In this document: in pieces, positions 17,110 through 25,160 of the stretch | How the letters are laid out: every line of letters starts with the position of its first letter | Numbering within the stretch: the stretch's first letter is position 1 | Assembly (NCBI RefSeq): GCF_022410465.1 | Contig: NZ_JAJSON010000030.1 | Span: 62,001 to 126,000, forward strand | Direction of reading: 5' to 3' | Length of the DNA stretch: 64,000 nt | Origin: Christiangramia crocea | GTDB taxonomy: Bacteria > Bacteroidota > Bacteroidia > Flavobacteriales > Flavobacteriaceae | Notes under the pieces: model-generated | What the model was told of the DNA's origin: nothing | Databases searched by the model: none | The model's input: only the letters and a program-made list of their open reading frames with translations | Translations under genes and position numbers: made by a program

Positions 17110-17679
17110 CTATTTGCGTATCACTTTCACCTGACCATCGTTACTCAATTTAATAATTGCCGACGGACTGGGTGATTTTTTTGAACGCTGCAAATTTACT
17201 ACATAGTCCACACCTTTTAAAATTTGTGGGGTGATTTGATCAAAGGATTGCGGCGTAGGCTGGCTACTTATGTTTGCAGAGGTAGAAACCAGCGGTCTAC
17301 GCATTTTTTTTATCAGCTCAGAGCAGAATTTATCCCTTACCACCCTAATGCCCAAAGTGTCGTCATCGCCTACCAGATTTTCTGCAATCCTTATTGGTTT
17401 ATCGTAGATCACTGTAGTAGGCTTTTTAGCATATTTCAGAATGTCGTAGGCCATTTCGGGAACATCTTCAACATATTGCTCCAGCATCTTGAAATTTGAA
17501 ACCAGGCAGATAAGCGCTTTAGATTCTTCTCTCTTCTTTAATTTATAGATTTTATCAACGGCATCGGCATTGGTTGCATCACAACCTATTCCCCATACAG
17601 TATCGGTAGGGTAGAGAATGATTCCTCCCTTTTTTATCACTTCCAGACAATTTCTTATTTCCTGATCAATTTTTTCCAT
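17110..17679 (-). CDS. tsaC: L-threonylcarbamoyladenylate synthase (Sua5/YrdC/YciO family)
   Basis: It makes threonylcarbamoyl-AMP, the precursor of the t6A modification at A37 of ANN-decoding tRNAs. From ATG 17679 the protein has 189 residues: GGIILYPTDTVWGIGCDA, IYKLKKREESKALICLV (KxR nucleotide and bicarbonate-site region), DDTLGIRV, and RPLVSTSANISSQP, all conserved in YrdC domains. A longer frame to 17700 adds seven non-conserved residues. The chosen start lies 14 bases inside the end of the upstream glycosyltransferase gene, suggesting coupled translation. No Sua5 C-terminal domain is present. Confidence 0.92.
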   Translation of the reverse strand: MEKIDQEIRNCLEVIKKGGIILYPTDTVWGIGCDATNADAVDKIYKLKKREESKALICLVSNFKMLEQYVEDVPEMAYDILKYAKKPTTVIYDKPIRIAENLVGDDDTLGIRVVRDKFCSELIKKMRRPLVSTSANISSQPTPQSFDQITPQILKGVDYVVNLQRSKKSPSPSAIIKLSNDGQVKVIRK

Positions 17680-18772
17680 AGAGCACTTTTTTATATTCAC
17701 AGAGGGTCTTCTCGGCCATTATTCTGGTGGTGAAGTTTTCCTGAAGCAGTTTGTAAGATCTATCAGTAAACTTTTGCTGCAATTCTCTGTTCTGGGACAA
17801 AGCTATCAATTTATCTGCTAAACATTCCGCTTCATAAGGATTGCTTAACATACCGTTTTCAGAATCCTCAATAATTTCCGGAATACCTCCCACATTCGTA
17901 CTTACCACAGGTACCTTATGGTAAAAGCTCTCATACAGAAACTGTGGCAGGCCTTCACTCTGCGAGGTTAGAAGGGAAATATTAAACTGCGGAATATAAC
18001 TGGAGGCATCCGGGAGGAATCCCATTAAATCTACGGAGTTTTCCAGTTTGTATTTTTTGATCATGTCAGTATAGATCCGGGTTCGCTTTGTAAAACTCCC
18101 AATCTGGACAAAGTGAAATTGTTTTTGTCCTTTTTCATTAACCAGGTAGTCTATGAGCTTTACCCATGTCTTCAGGTTTTTGGCACGTATATGATTTGCA
18201 ATAGTCCCGACAATGATCTTATCTGAGGGGATATTCAGTCTTTCCCTTAACTGAAAAGGGGTGAAGCTGGATTTGTTGACCGTGGTGCCATGATAGATGG
18301 TCACCAGTTTGGAAGCGTCCCCGATCCCATTAATCGTTATTTTTTTGGTTTCATCTGAAACACACAGAATTTTTTTAATGTTTTGATGATTGTATTTGTA
18401 CAAGGTTCTCTTCCTGTTCTTGATAGGGAAAGATGTTTTTTTGCTGAAAATAAAAGGAGGAAGTTTTGCCAGTTTTGTTGCCATTACCGCAAGGGTAAGG
18501 GCAGTGGTGTCATGAATATGTATAAGGTCCACTCTTTCTTTTTTGCAGAGGTTTATGATCTTAAAAGTATAGCGGAGGTCGAATTTCATACTGAGCGGCG
18601 CATTAAACCTCCTGATTTTGGATTCCTCTAAAATTCGGGAGAAATCAGAGTTTGTTACCGTCAGTACCAGATTTTCAATGTTACTGATATTGTTAATTTC
18701 ACTGCAAAGGTTAAGAATATGGTTTTCCCCACCTCCAAAGGTTCTCACAGCAGATAAATGCAAAACTTTCAT
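17666..18772 (-). CDS. Glycosyltransferase, GT4 (GT-B) type
   Basis: A 368-residue GT-B transferase, probably acting on a lipid-linked or LPS-core sugar at the cytoplasmic face. I chose ATG 18772, which gives MKVLHLSAVRTFGGGENHIL, the usual nucleotide-sugar-enzyme start; the longer frame to 18826 adds 18 unlikely residues. Other marks are the Rossmann linker TIYHGTTVNKSSF, IVGTIANHIRAKNLKTW, and the donor-binding EX7E-like segment SEGLPQFLYESFYHKVPVVSTNVGGIPEII. It is the first gene of a minus-strand run with tsaC and cca and is divergent from another glycosyltransferase. The sugar specificity is unknown. Confidence 0.85.
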   Translation of the reverse strand: MKVLHLSAVRTFGGGENHILNLCSEINNISNIENLVLTVTNSDFSRILEESKIRRFNAPLSMKFDLRYTFKIINLCKKERVDLIHIHDTTALTLAVMATKLAKLPPFIFSKKTSFPIKNRKRTLYKYNHQNIKKILCVSDETKKITINGIGDASKLVTIYHGTTVNKSSFTPFQLRERLNIPSDKIIVGTIANHIRAKNLKTWVKLIDYLVNEKGQKQFHFVQIGSFTKRTRIYTDMIKKYKLENSVDLMGFLPDASSYIPQFNISLLTSQSEGLPQFLYESFYHKVPVVSTNVGGIPEIIEDSENGMLSNPYEAECLADKLIALSQNRELQQKFTDRSYKLLQENFTTRIMAEKTLCEYKKVLYGKN

Positions 18773-18894
18773 ATCAGCAAAATACTTAAGGTGATCACGA
18801 AGATAAGAAGAGCTAAAGTAATCCATTCATTAAAATAATATTACTGATTTCTTTTTCCGTTTAATGAAATCTTAATGATGATCAGATTTATTGT

Positions 18895-18902
18895 TAATTT
18901 TG
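18895..18902 (+). promoter_or_regulatory. Candidate -7 promoter element for the GT2 gene
   Basis: TAATTTTG matches TAnnTTTG. Transcription would start near 18908, just before the first of two dyads (18911-18928 and 18944-18958). Confidence 0.5.
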
Positions 18903-18910
18903 GCCCGTTG

Positions 18911-18958
18911 CAACAGTTTTGACTGTTGGATATATTACTAATTAACAGTTATGACTGT
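18911..18958 (+). promoter_or_regulatory. Two dyads (AACAGT-N4-ACTGT) ahead of and across the GT2 start codon
   Basis: CAACAGT at 18911-18917 pairs with ACTGTTG at 18922-18928 over TTTG. A second copy, AACAGT at 18944-18949 and ACTGT at 18954-18958 over TATG, spans the ATG at 18951. The centres are 32 bases apart, about three helical turns. This fits two operator half-clusters bound on one DNA face, or two alternative RNA hairpins controlling initiation. The regulator is unknown. Confidence 0.5.
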
Positions 18959-19748
18959 AGCTCTTCTTATTTCCACATATAACTGGCCAGAGGCACTGGA
19001 CCTCGTTCTAAAGAGCGTTCAGTATCAATCGGTTATGCCAGATGAAATCCTGGTGGCAGATGACGGTTCTTCCGGTACTACCCTTGAACTTATTGAAAAA
19101 TATAAGGGTTCCGGGCTTCCAATCAGGCATTTCTGGCAGGAAGACCGGGGGTTCAGGAAATCTGCGATCCTGAATAAGGCTATAGCTGCCAGTACTTCAG
19201 ATTATATTATTCAGGTTGACGGAGATTGTATACTTCACAGGAATTATGTTGAAGACCATAAGTTCAATGCGAGAAAAGGCAATTTTCTTTTTGGGAGCAG
19301 AGTTAATATTAAGGAAACGGCAATTGAACATGTATTACCTGAACAAAAAATAAATTTTAGTTTCTTTTCTTCCGAGGTATCCCGTAGAACCCGCAACATC
19401 CGTATTCCTTTTCTGAGTACCTTATATAAAGAGACCGGAGAATTAAGTAAGAAGGTGCGTGGATGTAATCTTTCTTACTGGCGCCGGGATTTTATAGCTA
19501 TTAATGGGTATAACGAAAATATGACGGGTTGGGGAAAGGAAGATTCTGAAATGGTGGTTAGGCTCCTTAATTATGGTATAAAGGGCAGAAGGTTGCGATA
19601 TGCAGGGATCGTTTATCATATCTGGCATATTGAAAAATCCAGGGAAAGGGAGCTGATAAATACCGGAATTCAGGCCGAAGCCATAGCCAATAAAATAACC
19701 CGCTGTGAAAAAGGAATTGATCAGTACCTCTCTATAAATCAGGAATGA
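18951..19748 (+). CDS. Glycosyltransferase family 2 with galactosyltransferase-type C-terminal segment
   Basis: A 265-residue GT-A transferase. It opens TVALLISTYNWPEALDLVLKS, has DEILVADDGSSGTTLELI, the DXD-like metal site QVDGDCIL, and a C-terminal RGCNLSYWRRDFIAINGYNENMTGWGKEDSEMVVRL, where GWGKEDSE is the conserved acceptor/donor loop of the galactosyltransferase-like (chondroitin-polymerase type) subfamily. No membrane span is present. It probably adds a sugar to LPS/LOS core or a capsule. Its last 10 bases overlap, tail to tail, with the CDP-glycerol-transferase-like gene on the other strand. Confidence 0.88.
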   Translation: MTVALLISTYNWPEALDLVLKSVQYQSVMPDEILVADDGSSGTTLELIEKYKGSGLPIRHFWQEDRGFRKSAILNKAIAASTSDYIIQVDGDCILHRNYVEDHKFNARKGNFLFGSRVNIKETAIEHVLPEQKINFSFFSSEVSRRTRNIRIPFLSTLYKETGELSKKVRGCNLSYWRRDFIAINGYNENMTGWGKEDSEMVVRLLNYGIKGRRLRYAGIVYHIWHIEKSRERELINTGIQAEAIANKITRCEKGIDQYLSINQE

Positions 19749-20872
19749 TTTAAAAAATCGAGTATTGCTTTTGCTGCCCTTTCTGAAGCTGTGCTGCCTT
19801 CTTCAGTATAGAAATTCTCTGCAGTCATCCTTTCCTGCACGGGCCTGTAACCTTCAAAGACGGAATTTATATTTTCCAAGGCCTGATCCAGTTCTTCCAC
19901 TCCTGATATTACCTCACCGATTTTCCAGAATCTGAAGGATATATCGTCTGTATAATCAAAATTGTTTGGATTAAGAAAGATACAGGGTCTGGGCTCGATT
20001 ATAAATTCAAAAACCTGGCTTGAAACATCACCCAGATAAATGTCAGCATATTTTGTGTAACTCATATTCACACTATCCACACTTCCGGGATCGATCAGGA
20101 TATTATCGACCTTAAAAAATTTTGGCGGGATCTCACTTAGGTTGCGGTCCCCTTTTAATTCCTGAAAGAGGTTTAAATGAGGGGCAAAGATCAGGTTAAA
20201 TTTATCCTGGTTATAGAAATACTCCAGCACTTTCAGACCTTCCTTATCCCAGGAAGTATATTCCGGATCAAAATGCGGATTATAAAATACCGTTGGCTTG
20301 TTATTCTTAAAAAATTCTTTTTTTTCATCTTTCTCTACCACATCAATTTTGGGATATCCAATGGTTATCGGCTTTGGTCCCAGAATTCCCATTTTTTCAA
20401 ACTGATCATAGTTGAACTGTCCAACAAGTAACTGGGCATCAAAATCCAACAGATCTTTTTTATAGCTATAAGCTCTCCCCGGTGGGCCATGGCCAAATTT
20501 GATGAGTTTAGGGTAGAGTTCCTTTCGTGATTTTAAAAGGTAATGATGAAAATAATCGGTAAAGATCAGGGCATCGAAATTTTCAAGAAGATAATTCTTA
20601 TGTTTTTTTATCCAGAATCCTTTTCTTGGCAGATCCCTTTTTTTCAGTTTGTCGGTAAACCTTCTAAAACGTTTGGTTTTTAAACGTTTTACTTTGAGGT
20701 TCGTACCGCCTAATTTCTCAATACTTTCGAAAAGGAGGTCATGACACCTGGGATGGGTTAAAATTTCAATATCTTCAGTCTTTGAGAGTTCAACTGCAAC
20801 GCTTATAAAATGAAAAAGATGATGTATTTCATCCAGGTATAAAAAGCCAATTCTCTTTTTTTTAGCTTGCAT
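19739..20872 (-). CDS. CDP-glycerol glycerophosphotransferase-like protein
   Basis: A 377-residue GT-B-like protein. Recognisable parts are KLIKFGHGPPGRAYSYKKD and AQLLVGQFNYDQF in the middle, ITIGYPKID, TVFYNPHFDPEYTSW, and YADIYLGDVSSQVFEFI near 285-300, the last two resembling the catalytic region of CDP-glycerol:poly(glycerophosphate) glycerophosphotransferases (TagB/TagF) and related capsule or LPS transferases. Gram-negative members probably transfer phospho-polyols or sugars to surface glycans. There is no signal or membrane span. It sits within the LPS-type block, divergent from the kinase gene at 20990. The substrate is a guess. Confidence 0.7.
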   Translation of the reverse strand: MQAKKKRIGFLYLDEIHHLFHFISVAVELSKTEDIEILTHPRCHDLLFESIEKLGGTNLKVKRLKTKRFRRFTDKLKKRDLPRKGFWIKKHKNYLLENFDALIFTDYFHHYLLKSRKELYPKLIKFGHGPPGRAYSYKKDLLDFDAQLLVGQFNYDQFEKMGILGPKPITIGYPKIDVVEKDEKKEFFKNNKPTVFYNPHFDPEYTSWDKEGLKVLEYFYNQDKFNLIFAPHLNLFQELKGDRNLSEIPPKFFKVDNILIDPGSVDSVNMSYTKYADIYLGDVSSQVFEFIIEPRPCIFLNPNNFDYTDDISFRFWKIGEVISGVEELDQALENINSVFEGYRPVQERMTAENFYTEEGSTASERAAKAILDFLNHS

Positions 20873-20977
20873 AAGATCAATTTCTGTGGAGGTAAGAATA
20901 CGAATTTAGCTTTAAAAGAAATAATATTTTTCTATGGCTTCTTTTCGTCATGAGGAATATTAATAATTCCTTTATAG

Positions 20978-20985
20978 TAAATTTG
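20978..20985 (+). promoter_or_regulatory. -7 promoter element very close to the start codon
   Basis: TAAATTTG, a full TAnnTTTG match, ends only four bases before the ATG at 20990. With the usual spacing, transcription would begin at or within a few bases of the start codon, so the mRNA could be leaderless. Confidence 0.5.
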
Positions 20986-20989
20986 CAAT

Positions 20990-21745
20990 ATGAAAGCTAC
21001 CTGGAATCAGGAATACGAGACCAAGAAACCAAAGATTTACGAATGTATTGAAAATTTTCAATCGGAAGGTGAGATCCTTTATGAGGGGAGAAATGTGATC
21101 AAAACCTTTGAGGTTGAGGGTGTGCAAATAAATATCAAATCATTCAGGGTACCTAATCTCGTCAATAAGATTGCTTACCGTTTCTTTAGAAAATCCAAGG
21201 CTGAAAGATCTTTTGTCTATGCAAGTATTTTAAAGGAAAAGGGGATTGGGACTCCTGATCCCATAGCTTATTTCGAAGAGACTTCAGGCTTGACATTTAA
21301 ACGCAGCTTTTATGTGAGCCGCCAGGTAGATTATGATCTCACTTATCGCGAACTGGTCAGCGAACCGGATTTTCCTCAGCACGAAGATATACTTCGTGCC
21401 TTTACGAGGTTTACCTTTTCATTACATGAGAACGATGTTCTTTTTCTGGATCATTCTCCGGGAAATACTCTTATACAACTCAACAACGGAGATTACAGGT
21501 TCTACCTGGTAGACCTTAACCGGATGGTCTTTACGAAACTTACCGATACCGAGCGATTCCTGAATTTTTCCAGGCTTACTCCCAAAAGGGAAATGGTAGA
21601 GGTGATGGCTGATGAATATGCAAAACTAATAGGAAGGCCATCCTCTGAAGTATTCGCTAAAATGTGGTTTTTCACCGATAGATTTCAGAAAAAATACTGG
21701 AAGAAACAAAAACTCAAAAGTTTTCTAAAGCCTAAGAAGAATTAG
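20990..21745 (+). CDS. LPS/Kdo-kinase-like protein (WaaP/KdkA type)
   Basis: A 251-residue member of the lipopolysaccharide-kinase group within the protein-kinase-like fold; such enzymes phosphorylate Kdo or heptose in the inner core. Visible motifs are GVQINIKSFRVP (K50 as possible ATP-binding lysine), KSKAERSFVYASILKEKGIGTPDPIAYF (helix C with glutamate), FLDHSPGNTLI (catalytic D154 and N159) and FYLVDLNRM (D175 in place of the DFG aspartate). The basic C-terminus (KKYWKKQKLKSFLKPKKN) may bind membrane lipids. It ends with a four-base tail-to-tail overlap with the GT9 gene. Its position among glycosyltransferases supports a role in LPS core. Confidence 0.8.
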   Translation: MKATWNQEYETKKPKIYECIENFQSEGEILYEGRNVIKTFEVEGVQINIKSFRVPNLVNKIAYRFFRKSKAERSFVYASILKEKGIGTPDPIAYFEETSGLTFKRSFYVSRQVDYDLTYRELVSEPDFPQHEDILRAFTRFTFSLHENDVLFLDHSPGNTLIQLNNGDYRFYLVDLNRMVFTKLTDTERFLNFSRLTPKREMVEVMADEYAKLIGRPSSEVFAKMWFFTDRFQKKYWKKQKLKSFLKPKKN

Positions 21746-22809
21746 GATCTCAAATGAGTTCTTAAGAATTCCGAAAGTGCCGGGATTATGAGCTCTGGTG
21801 TGAATTGCCTATACAGATCAGTGCTGTGCTTTTTTATTTCTGAAGGAGTCCTGTTCTCAAATCTCTCAGGCTTGAAATCCTTCAAGTGTAGAGAAACATT
21901 GTTAACTCCATCTTCAAAAGTAGCCCAGCCCTTTTTGTCTATCCAGGGAGAAAAAATGATGAATGATGGTTTTCCAAGAGCCTTGGCCATATTTATGGCT
22001 CCGCCGTCATTTCCTATGATCATATCGCATTCATTCATAATAGCAATGAATTCCCTTAGGTCATGCCCTAATACCTCAAAATAGATCTTTTTCCTGGTAC
22101 TTTCTTCACACATAGAAAAAAGCAATTGTGCCTGTTGTTTTTGTGAAGGAATATAGTTGAAAAGAAGGTTCATTTCACCCTGGCTGGAGATATAATCTAT
22201 AAGCCTTGCCATATATTCAAAAGGGTAGGTTTTGGAATCCATACTTCCAGTAATGCTAAGCATAATGTTAATCTTGGAACTGTCTATCTCATTTTTCCTG
22301 AACAGGTCCCGAGCAAAAGCTTTTTCCTCTTCTGTAACATGGATCTGTGGCCTGGTTTCCAGCTCAGTATTTAGCTTCAGAGGCCTCAGGAGGGCCAAAC
22401 GGTGCTCGATGATCAGTCCCGGTTTTGAATCAGGGATATCCTCACGCCCAACCGTATCTGTATAAAGTATATCTGTGACCGGTTTTTTATAGGTGATTCT
22501 TTTTTTTGCACCTGAAAAAACACTTATGAGATAGCTTTCCATCTTTGCATAGGCATCAATCAGAATATCATATTTCTCTTTTCTTATATCTTTCAGAAGT
22601 TTATAAAAAGCCAGTTTGTTTTTGCGGTGCTTTTCCTTAAATAAGATCAGATGATCGAAATCTTCATTTCCCTGAAGTACCGGAGTGGTAGATTCATAAA
22701 CCATATAATCTATCTGAGCCGTGGGATAAGCCTTGCGAAGATTTCTGCAAAGAATACTGCTAACCAGTACATCTCCTATCATTTTTTGTTGTATGATCAG
22801 TATTTTCAA
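21742..22809 (-). CDS. Glycosyltransferase family 9 (heptosyltransferase-like)
   Basis: The 355-residue protein matches ADP-heptose:LPS heptosyltransferases: MKILIIQQKMIGDVLVSSILCRNLRKAYPTA at the N-terminus, ISVFSGAKKRITY, NIMLSITGSMDSKTYPFEYMARLI in the centre, and IIGNDGGAINMAKALGKPSFIIFSPW, the donor-binding loop. It acts in the cytoplasm on inner-core LPS. It lies four bases after the GT2 gene 22814-23785, which itself follows dapD by 18 bases, so all three should be on one transcript. The sugar could be heptose or a variant; sequence alone does not say. Confidence 0.88.
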   Translation of the reverse strand: MKILIIQQKMIGDVLVSSILCRNLRKAYPTAQIDYMVYESTTPVLQGNEDFDHLILFKEKHRKNKLAFYKLLKDIRKEKYDILIDAYAKMESYLISVFSGAKKRITYKKPVTDILYTDTVGREDIPDSKPGLIIEHRLALLRPLKLNTELETRPQIHVTEEEKAFARDLFRKNEIDSSKINIMLSITGSMDSKTYPFEYMARLIDYISSQGEMNLLFNYIPSQKQQAQLLFSMCEESTRKKIYFEVLGHDLREFIAIMNECDMIIGNDGGAINMAKALGKPSFIIFSPWIDKKGWATFEDGVNNVSLHLKDFKPERFENRTPSEIKKHSTDLYRQFTPELIIPALSEFLRTHLRS

Positions 22810-22813
22810 TGCT

Positions 22814-23785
22814 TCATAATTTTTGATAATTGACAGATCTTTTGCTCAGCCAGGTGTTTTTGCTCATTGCATTTCTGTAATAGGATAGAAGCTTCCTTAA
22901 AATAAGGAAATTCAGTTTGGCTTTTGAAGGTGCGAATAAAAGAAGTATGAGGAACAGAAAGATCTTTTCTGAGAGCACACCTATGATTAAAAGAAGGTGC
23001 AATACCGGTCGTTTGATCCCGGAAAAGTGATTGGAGATATAAACGTGTTTTGAAATGACCACTTCCGACTTTGTGATCGCCTTGGTCCTGTAATTGGTTC
23101 TCGAGGCTCCTCCATGCTTATGAAAAATTGTGGCCTCTGTTGTGACCGCAATTTTCCCTCCCATAGCAACCGCTTTTTTGCAGATATCCACATCTTCCAG
23201 GTACATCCAGTAATCTTCATTCCAGCCATCTATCTTTTCAAACCATTCTTTGGAGATAAACACAACTGCTCCCGTCACCCAATCCGGATAAAAAAGTTTT
23301 CCCTTTACTTCGAATTTCTTCCGAAGTGAGCTTTTATTGAAAAGCCGGTAAACTGCTCTGGTCAATCCAAAAAACCGGGAGAATGAGGGAAAGGAGTTCT
23401 TCTGGTTATAATACTTATCAGCTTCATTTATCTGTAAACAGGAAAGGACCGCTATTTTTGGGTTACTTTTATAAGATTTCAGTAATTCCGGAAGAACACC
23501 CGGTTCTATTCTGGTATCCGGATTGAGAAAAAGAAGGAAGCTTCCCCTGGCATGGGAAGCTCCTGTATTACATCCGTTGGCAAAACCGTTGTTGCCGGAG
23601 TTTTTTATGAAATTTACTTCCGGATATTCGTCTTTGAAATTTTCCAGCCTGCCATCGGCCGAGTCATTATCAACTACTATAACCTCAAAGGAATAGTCCG
23701 AAGAACTTGTTTTTCCAAAAGATTCAAGGCATTCCTTTAAAGAATCCCAGGATCTGTAGTTGACTATTATGACTGATATATCCAA
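22814..23785 (-). CDS. Glycosyltransferase family 2 (rhamnosyl/galactofuranosyl-transferase-like)
   Basis: A 323-residue GT-A enzyme beginning MDISVIIVNYRSWDSLKECLES, with VIVVDNDSADG, NNGFANGCNTGA, the metal-site FLNPDTRIEPG and the later DWVTGAVVFISKEWFEKIDGWNEDYWMYLEDVDIC, which is the signature of rhamnosyltransferase-type (WbbL-like) GT2 enzymes. A single hydrophobic stretch near 265-290 (LHLLLIIGVLSEKIFLFLI) may anchor it to the membrane. It is the middle gene of dapD-GT2-GT9. It likely extends the LPS core or O-unit. Confidence 0.87.
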   Translation of the reverse strand: MDISVIIVNYRSWDSLKECLESFGKTSSSDYSFEVIVVDNDSADGRLENFKDEYPEVNFIKNSGNNGFANGCNTGASHARGSFLLFLNPDTRIEPGVLPELLKSYKSNPKIAVLSCLQINEADKYYNQKNSFPSFSRFFGLTRAVYRLFNKSSLRKKFEVKGKLFYPDWVTGAVVFISKEWFEKIDGWNEDYWMYLEDVDICKKAVAMGGKIAVTTEATIFHKHGGASRTNYRTKAITKSEVVISKHVYISNHFSGIKRPVLHLLLIIGVLSEKIFLFLILLLFAPSKAKLNFLILRKLLSYYRNAMSKNTWLSKRSVNYQKL

Positions 23786-23803
23786 AAGAGATTGAAAATC
23801 TAT

Positions 23804-24619
23804 TTAAACAGCCACGTTATATTCGCGCAGGGCATCGTTTAATGAGGTCTTTTTGTTGGTACTTTCCTTGCGTTTCCCGATTATCAGGGCACATGGAACC
23901 TGAAATTCTCCTGCAGGGAATTTTTTGGTATAGCTGCCAGGGATAACCACAGATCTGGATGGAACGTATCCCTTGAATTCTTTAGGCTCGTCTCCCGTAA
24001 CATCTATGATTTTTGTAGAACCGGTGAGCACTACATTTGCACCTAAAACGGCTTCCTTTTCTATTCTAATTCCTTCAACCACGATACTTCTTGATCCAAG
24101 AAAAGCATTATCTTCAATAATTACAGGTGCTGCCTGTAATGGTTCCAGTACTCCTCCAATTCCTACACCGCCACTTAAATGTACGTTCTTTCCAATTTGA
24201 GCGCAGCTACCTACCGTTGCCCAGGTGTCCACCATAGTTCCTTCGTCTACATAAGAACCAATATTTACATAACTCGGCATCATGATCACACCTGAAGAGA
24301 TATAAGCACCGTGACGGGCTACAGCGTTGGGAACCACGCGAATTCCTTTTTCTTTATATCCTTTTTTTAGAGGGATCTTATCATGATATTCAAAAATTCC
24401 GGCTTCCAGGGTCTCCATTTTCTGAATAGGGAAATACAGCACTACTGCCTTTTTTACCCATTCGTTCACCTGCCAGCCATCTGAAGTAGGCTCTGCTACG
24501 CGCAGTTCTCCTTTGTCAAGAAGGTCGATCACTTGTCTGATGGCATCGGTGGTTTCTGAATCTTTTAATAATTCCCTGTTCTCCCAGGCATTTTCAATTT
24601 TAGCTTGTAATTGGTCCAT
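23804..24619 (-). CDS. dapD: 2,3,4,5-tetrahydropyridine-2,6-dicarboxylate N-succinyltransferase
   Basis: DapD catalyses the succinylation step in the succinylase branch of lysine and meso-diaminopimelate synthesis. From ATG 24619 it has 271 residues, normal for the family; a TTG at 24625 in frame adds two residues. The N-terminal helical domain (QAKIENAWENRELL) leads into a left-handed beta-helix of hexapeptide repeats: VVPNAVARHGAYI, VNIGSYVDEGTMVDTWATVGSCAQIG, VHLSGGVGIGGVLEP, AVLGANVVLTGSTKI. It is divergent from ruvX and is the first gene of a run with two glycosyltransferases, an unusual but plausible cell-envelope pairing. Confidence 0.97.
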   Translation of the reverse strand: MDQLQAKIENAWENRELLKDSETTDAIRQVIDLLDKGELRVAEPTSDGWQVNEWVKKAVVLYFPIQKMETLEAGIFEYHDKIPLKKGYKEKGIRVVPNAVARHGAYISSGVIMMPSYVNIGSYVDEGTMVDTWATVGSCAQIGKNVHLSGGVGIGGVLEPLQAAPVIIEDNAFLGSRSIVVEGIRIEKEAVLGANVVLTGSTKIIDVTGDEPKEFKGYVPSRSVVIPGSYTKKFPAGEFQVPCALIIGKRKESTNKKTSLNDALREYNVAV

Positions 24620-24683
24620 TTTCAAATTTTTTTCAAATATAACAGCTATGAATCAATATTTATGGACAAACCAATATAAACCT

Positions 24684-24691
24684 TACCTTTG
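24684..24691 (+). promoter_or_regulatory. -7 promoter element of ruvX-def
   Basis: TACCTTTG fits TAnnTTTG and ends 15 bases before the ruvX ATG at 24707, giving a predicted leader of about 10 bases. Confidence 0.55.
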
Positions 24692-24706
24692 CCTAAATTT
24701 TTGAAA

Positions 24707-25114
24707 ATGGCCAGGATTCTAGCACTGGATTACGGAACAAAACGCACGGGAATCGCAGTTACCGATGAGCTCAAGATGATCGCATCTGGACTTACCACTG
24801 TTGAAACTCCTAAGCTTTTAGATTTTTTGGAAGATTATTTCAGAAATGAAAAAGTGGAACGCGTTTTGGTCGGTGAACCTAAAAGAATGGATGATTCCCC
24901 CTCTCAGAGCGAAGTCCATATTCAGGAGTTCTTGAAGAAGTTTTCTGAAAAATTTCCTGAAATGCCATTAGAGCGTGTGGATGAGCGTTTTACCAGTAAA
25001 ATGGCCGTTCAAAGCATGATAGACAGTGGACTTAAAAAGAAAAAAAGGAGGAATAAGGCTTTGGTTGATGAGATTAGTGCAACTATAATTCTGCAAACCT
25101 GGCTGTATGAATAA
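24707..25114 (+). CDS. ruvX: Holliday-junction resolvase-like protein / YqgF (RuvX)
   Basis: YqgF-family proteins have an RNase H-like fold and are implicated in 16S rRNA 5' processing and proposed as junction resolvases. From ATG 24707 the protein has 135 residues: ILALDYGTKRTGIAVTDE carries the first catalytic aspartate, VLVGEPKRMDDSPS is the mid motif, and VDERFTSKMA plus LVDEISATIILQTWL give the later acidic residues. The track start at a TTG 18 bases upstream is not needed. It is followed after 46 bases by def and DUF5606, probably in one operon. Confidence 0.93.
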   Translation: MARILALDYGTKRTGIAVTDELKMIASGLTTVETPKLLDFLEDYFRNEKVERVLVGEPKRMDDSPSQSEVHIQEFLKKFSEKFPEMPLERVDERFTSKMAVQSMIDSGLKKKKRRNKALVDEISATIILQTWLYE

Positions 25115-25117
25115 TTA

Positions 25118-25153
25118 AAAAGCTGTAAGCCTAAAACTTTAAGCTGAAAACTT
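25118..25153. repeat. Copy of the AGCTTTAAGC/TAAAACTT dispersed motif
   Basis: The short gap between ruvX and def is mostly a tandem-like motif: AAGCTGTAAGCCTAAAACTT followed by TAAGCTGAAAACTT. Related strings occur between other genes at 12895-12925, 29350-29362, 50713-50723 and 61951-61975. Confidence 0.4.
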
Positions 25154-25160
25154 ATTAAAA

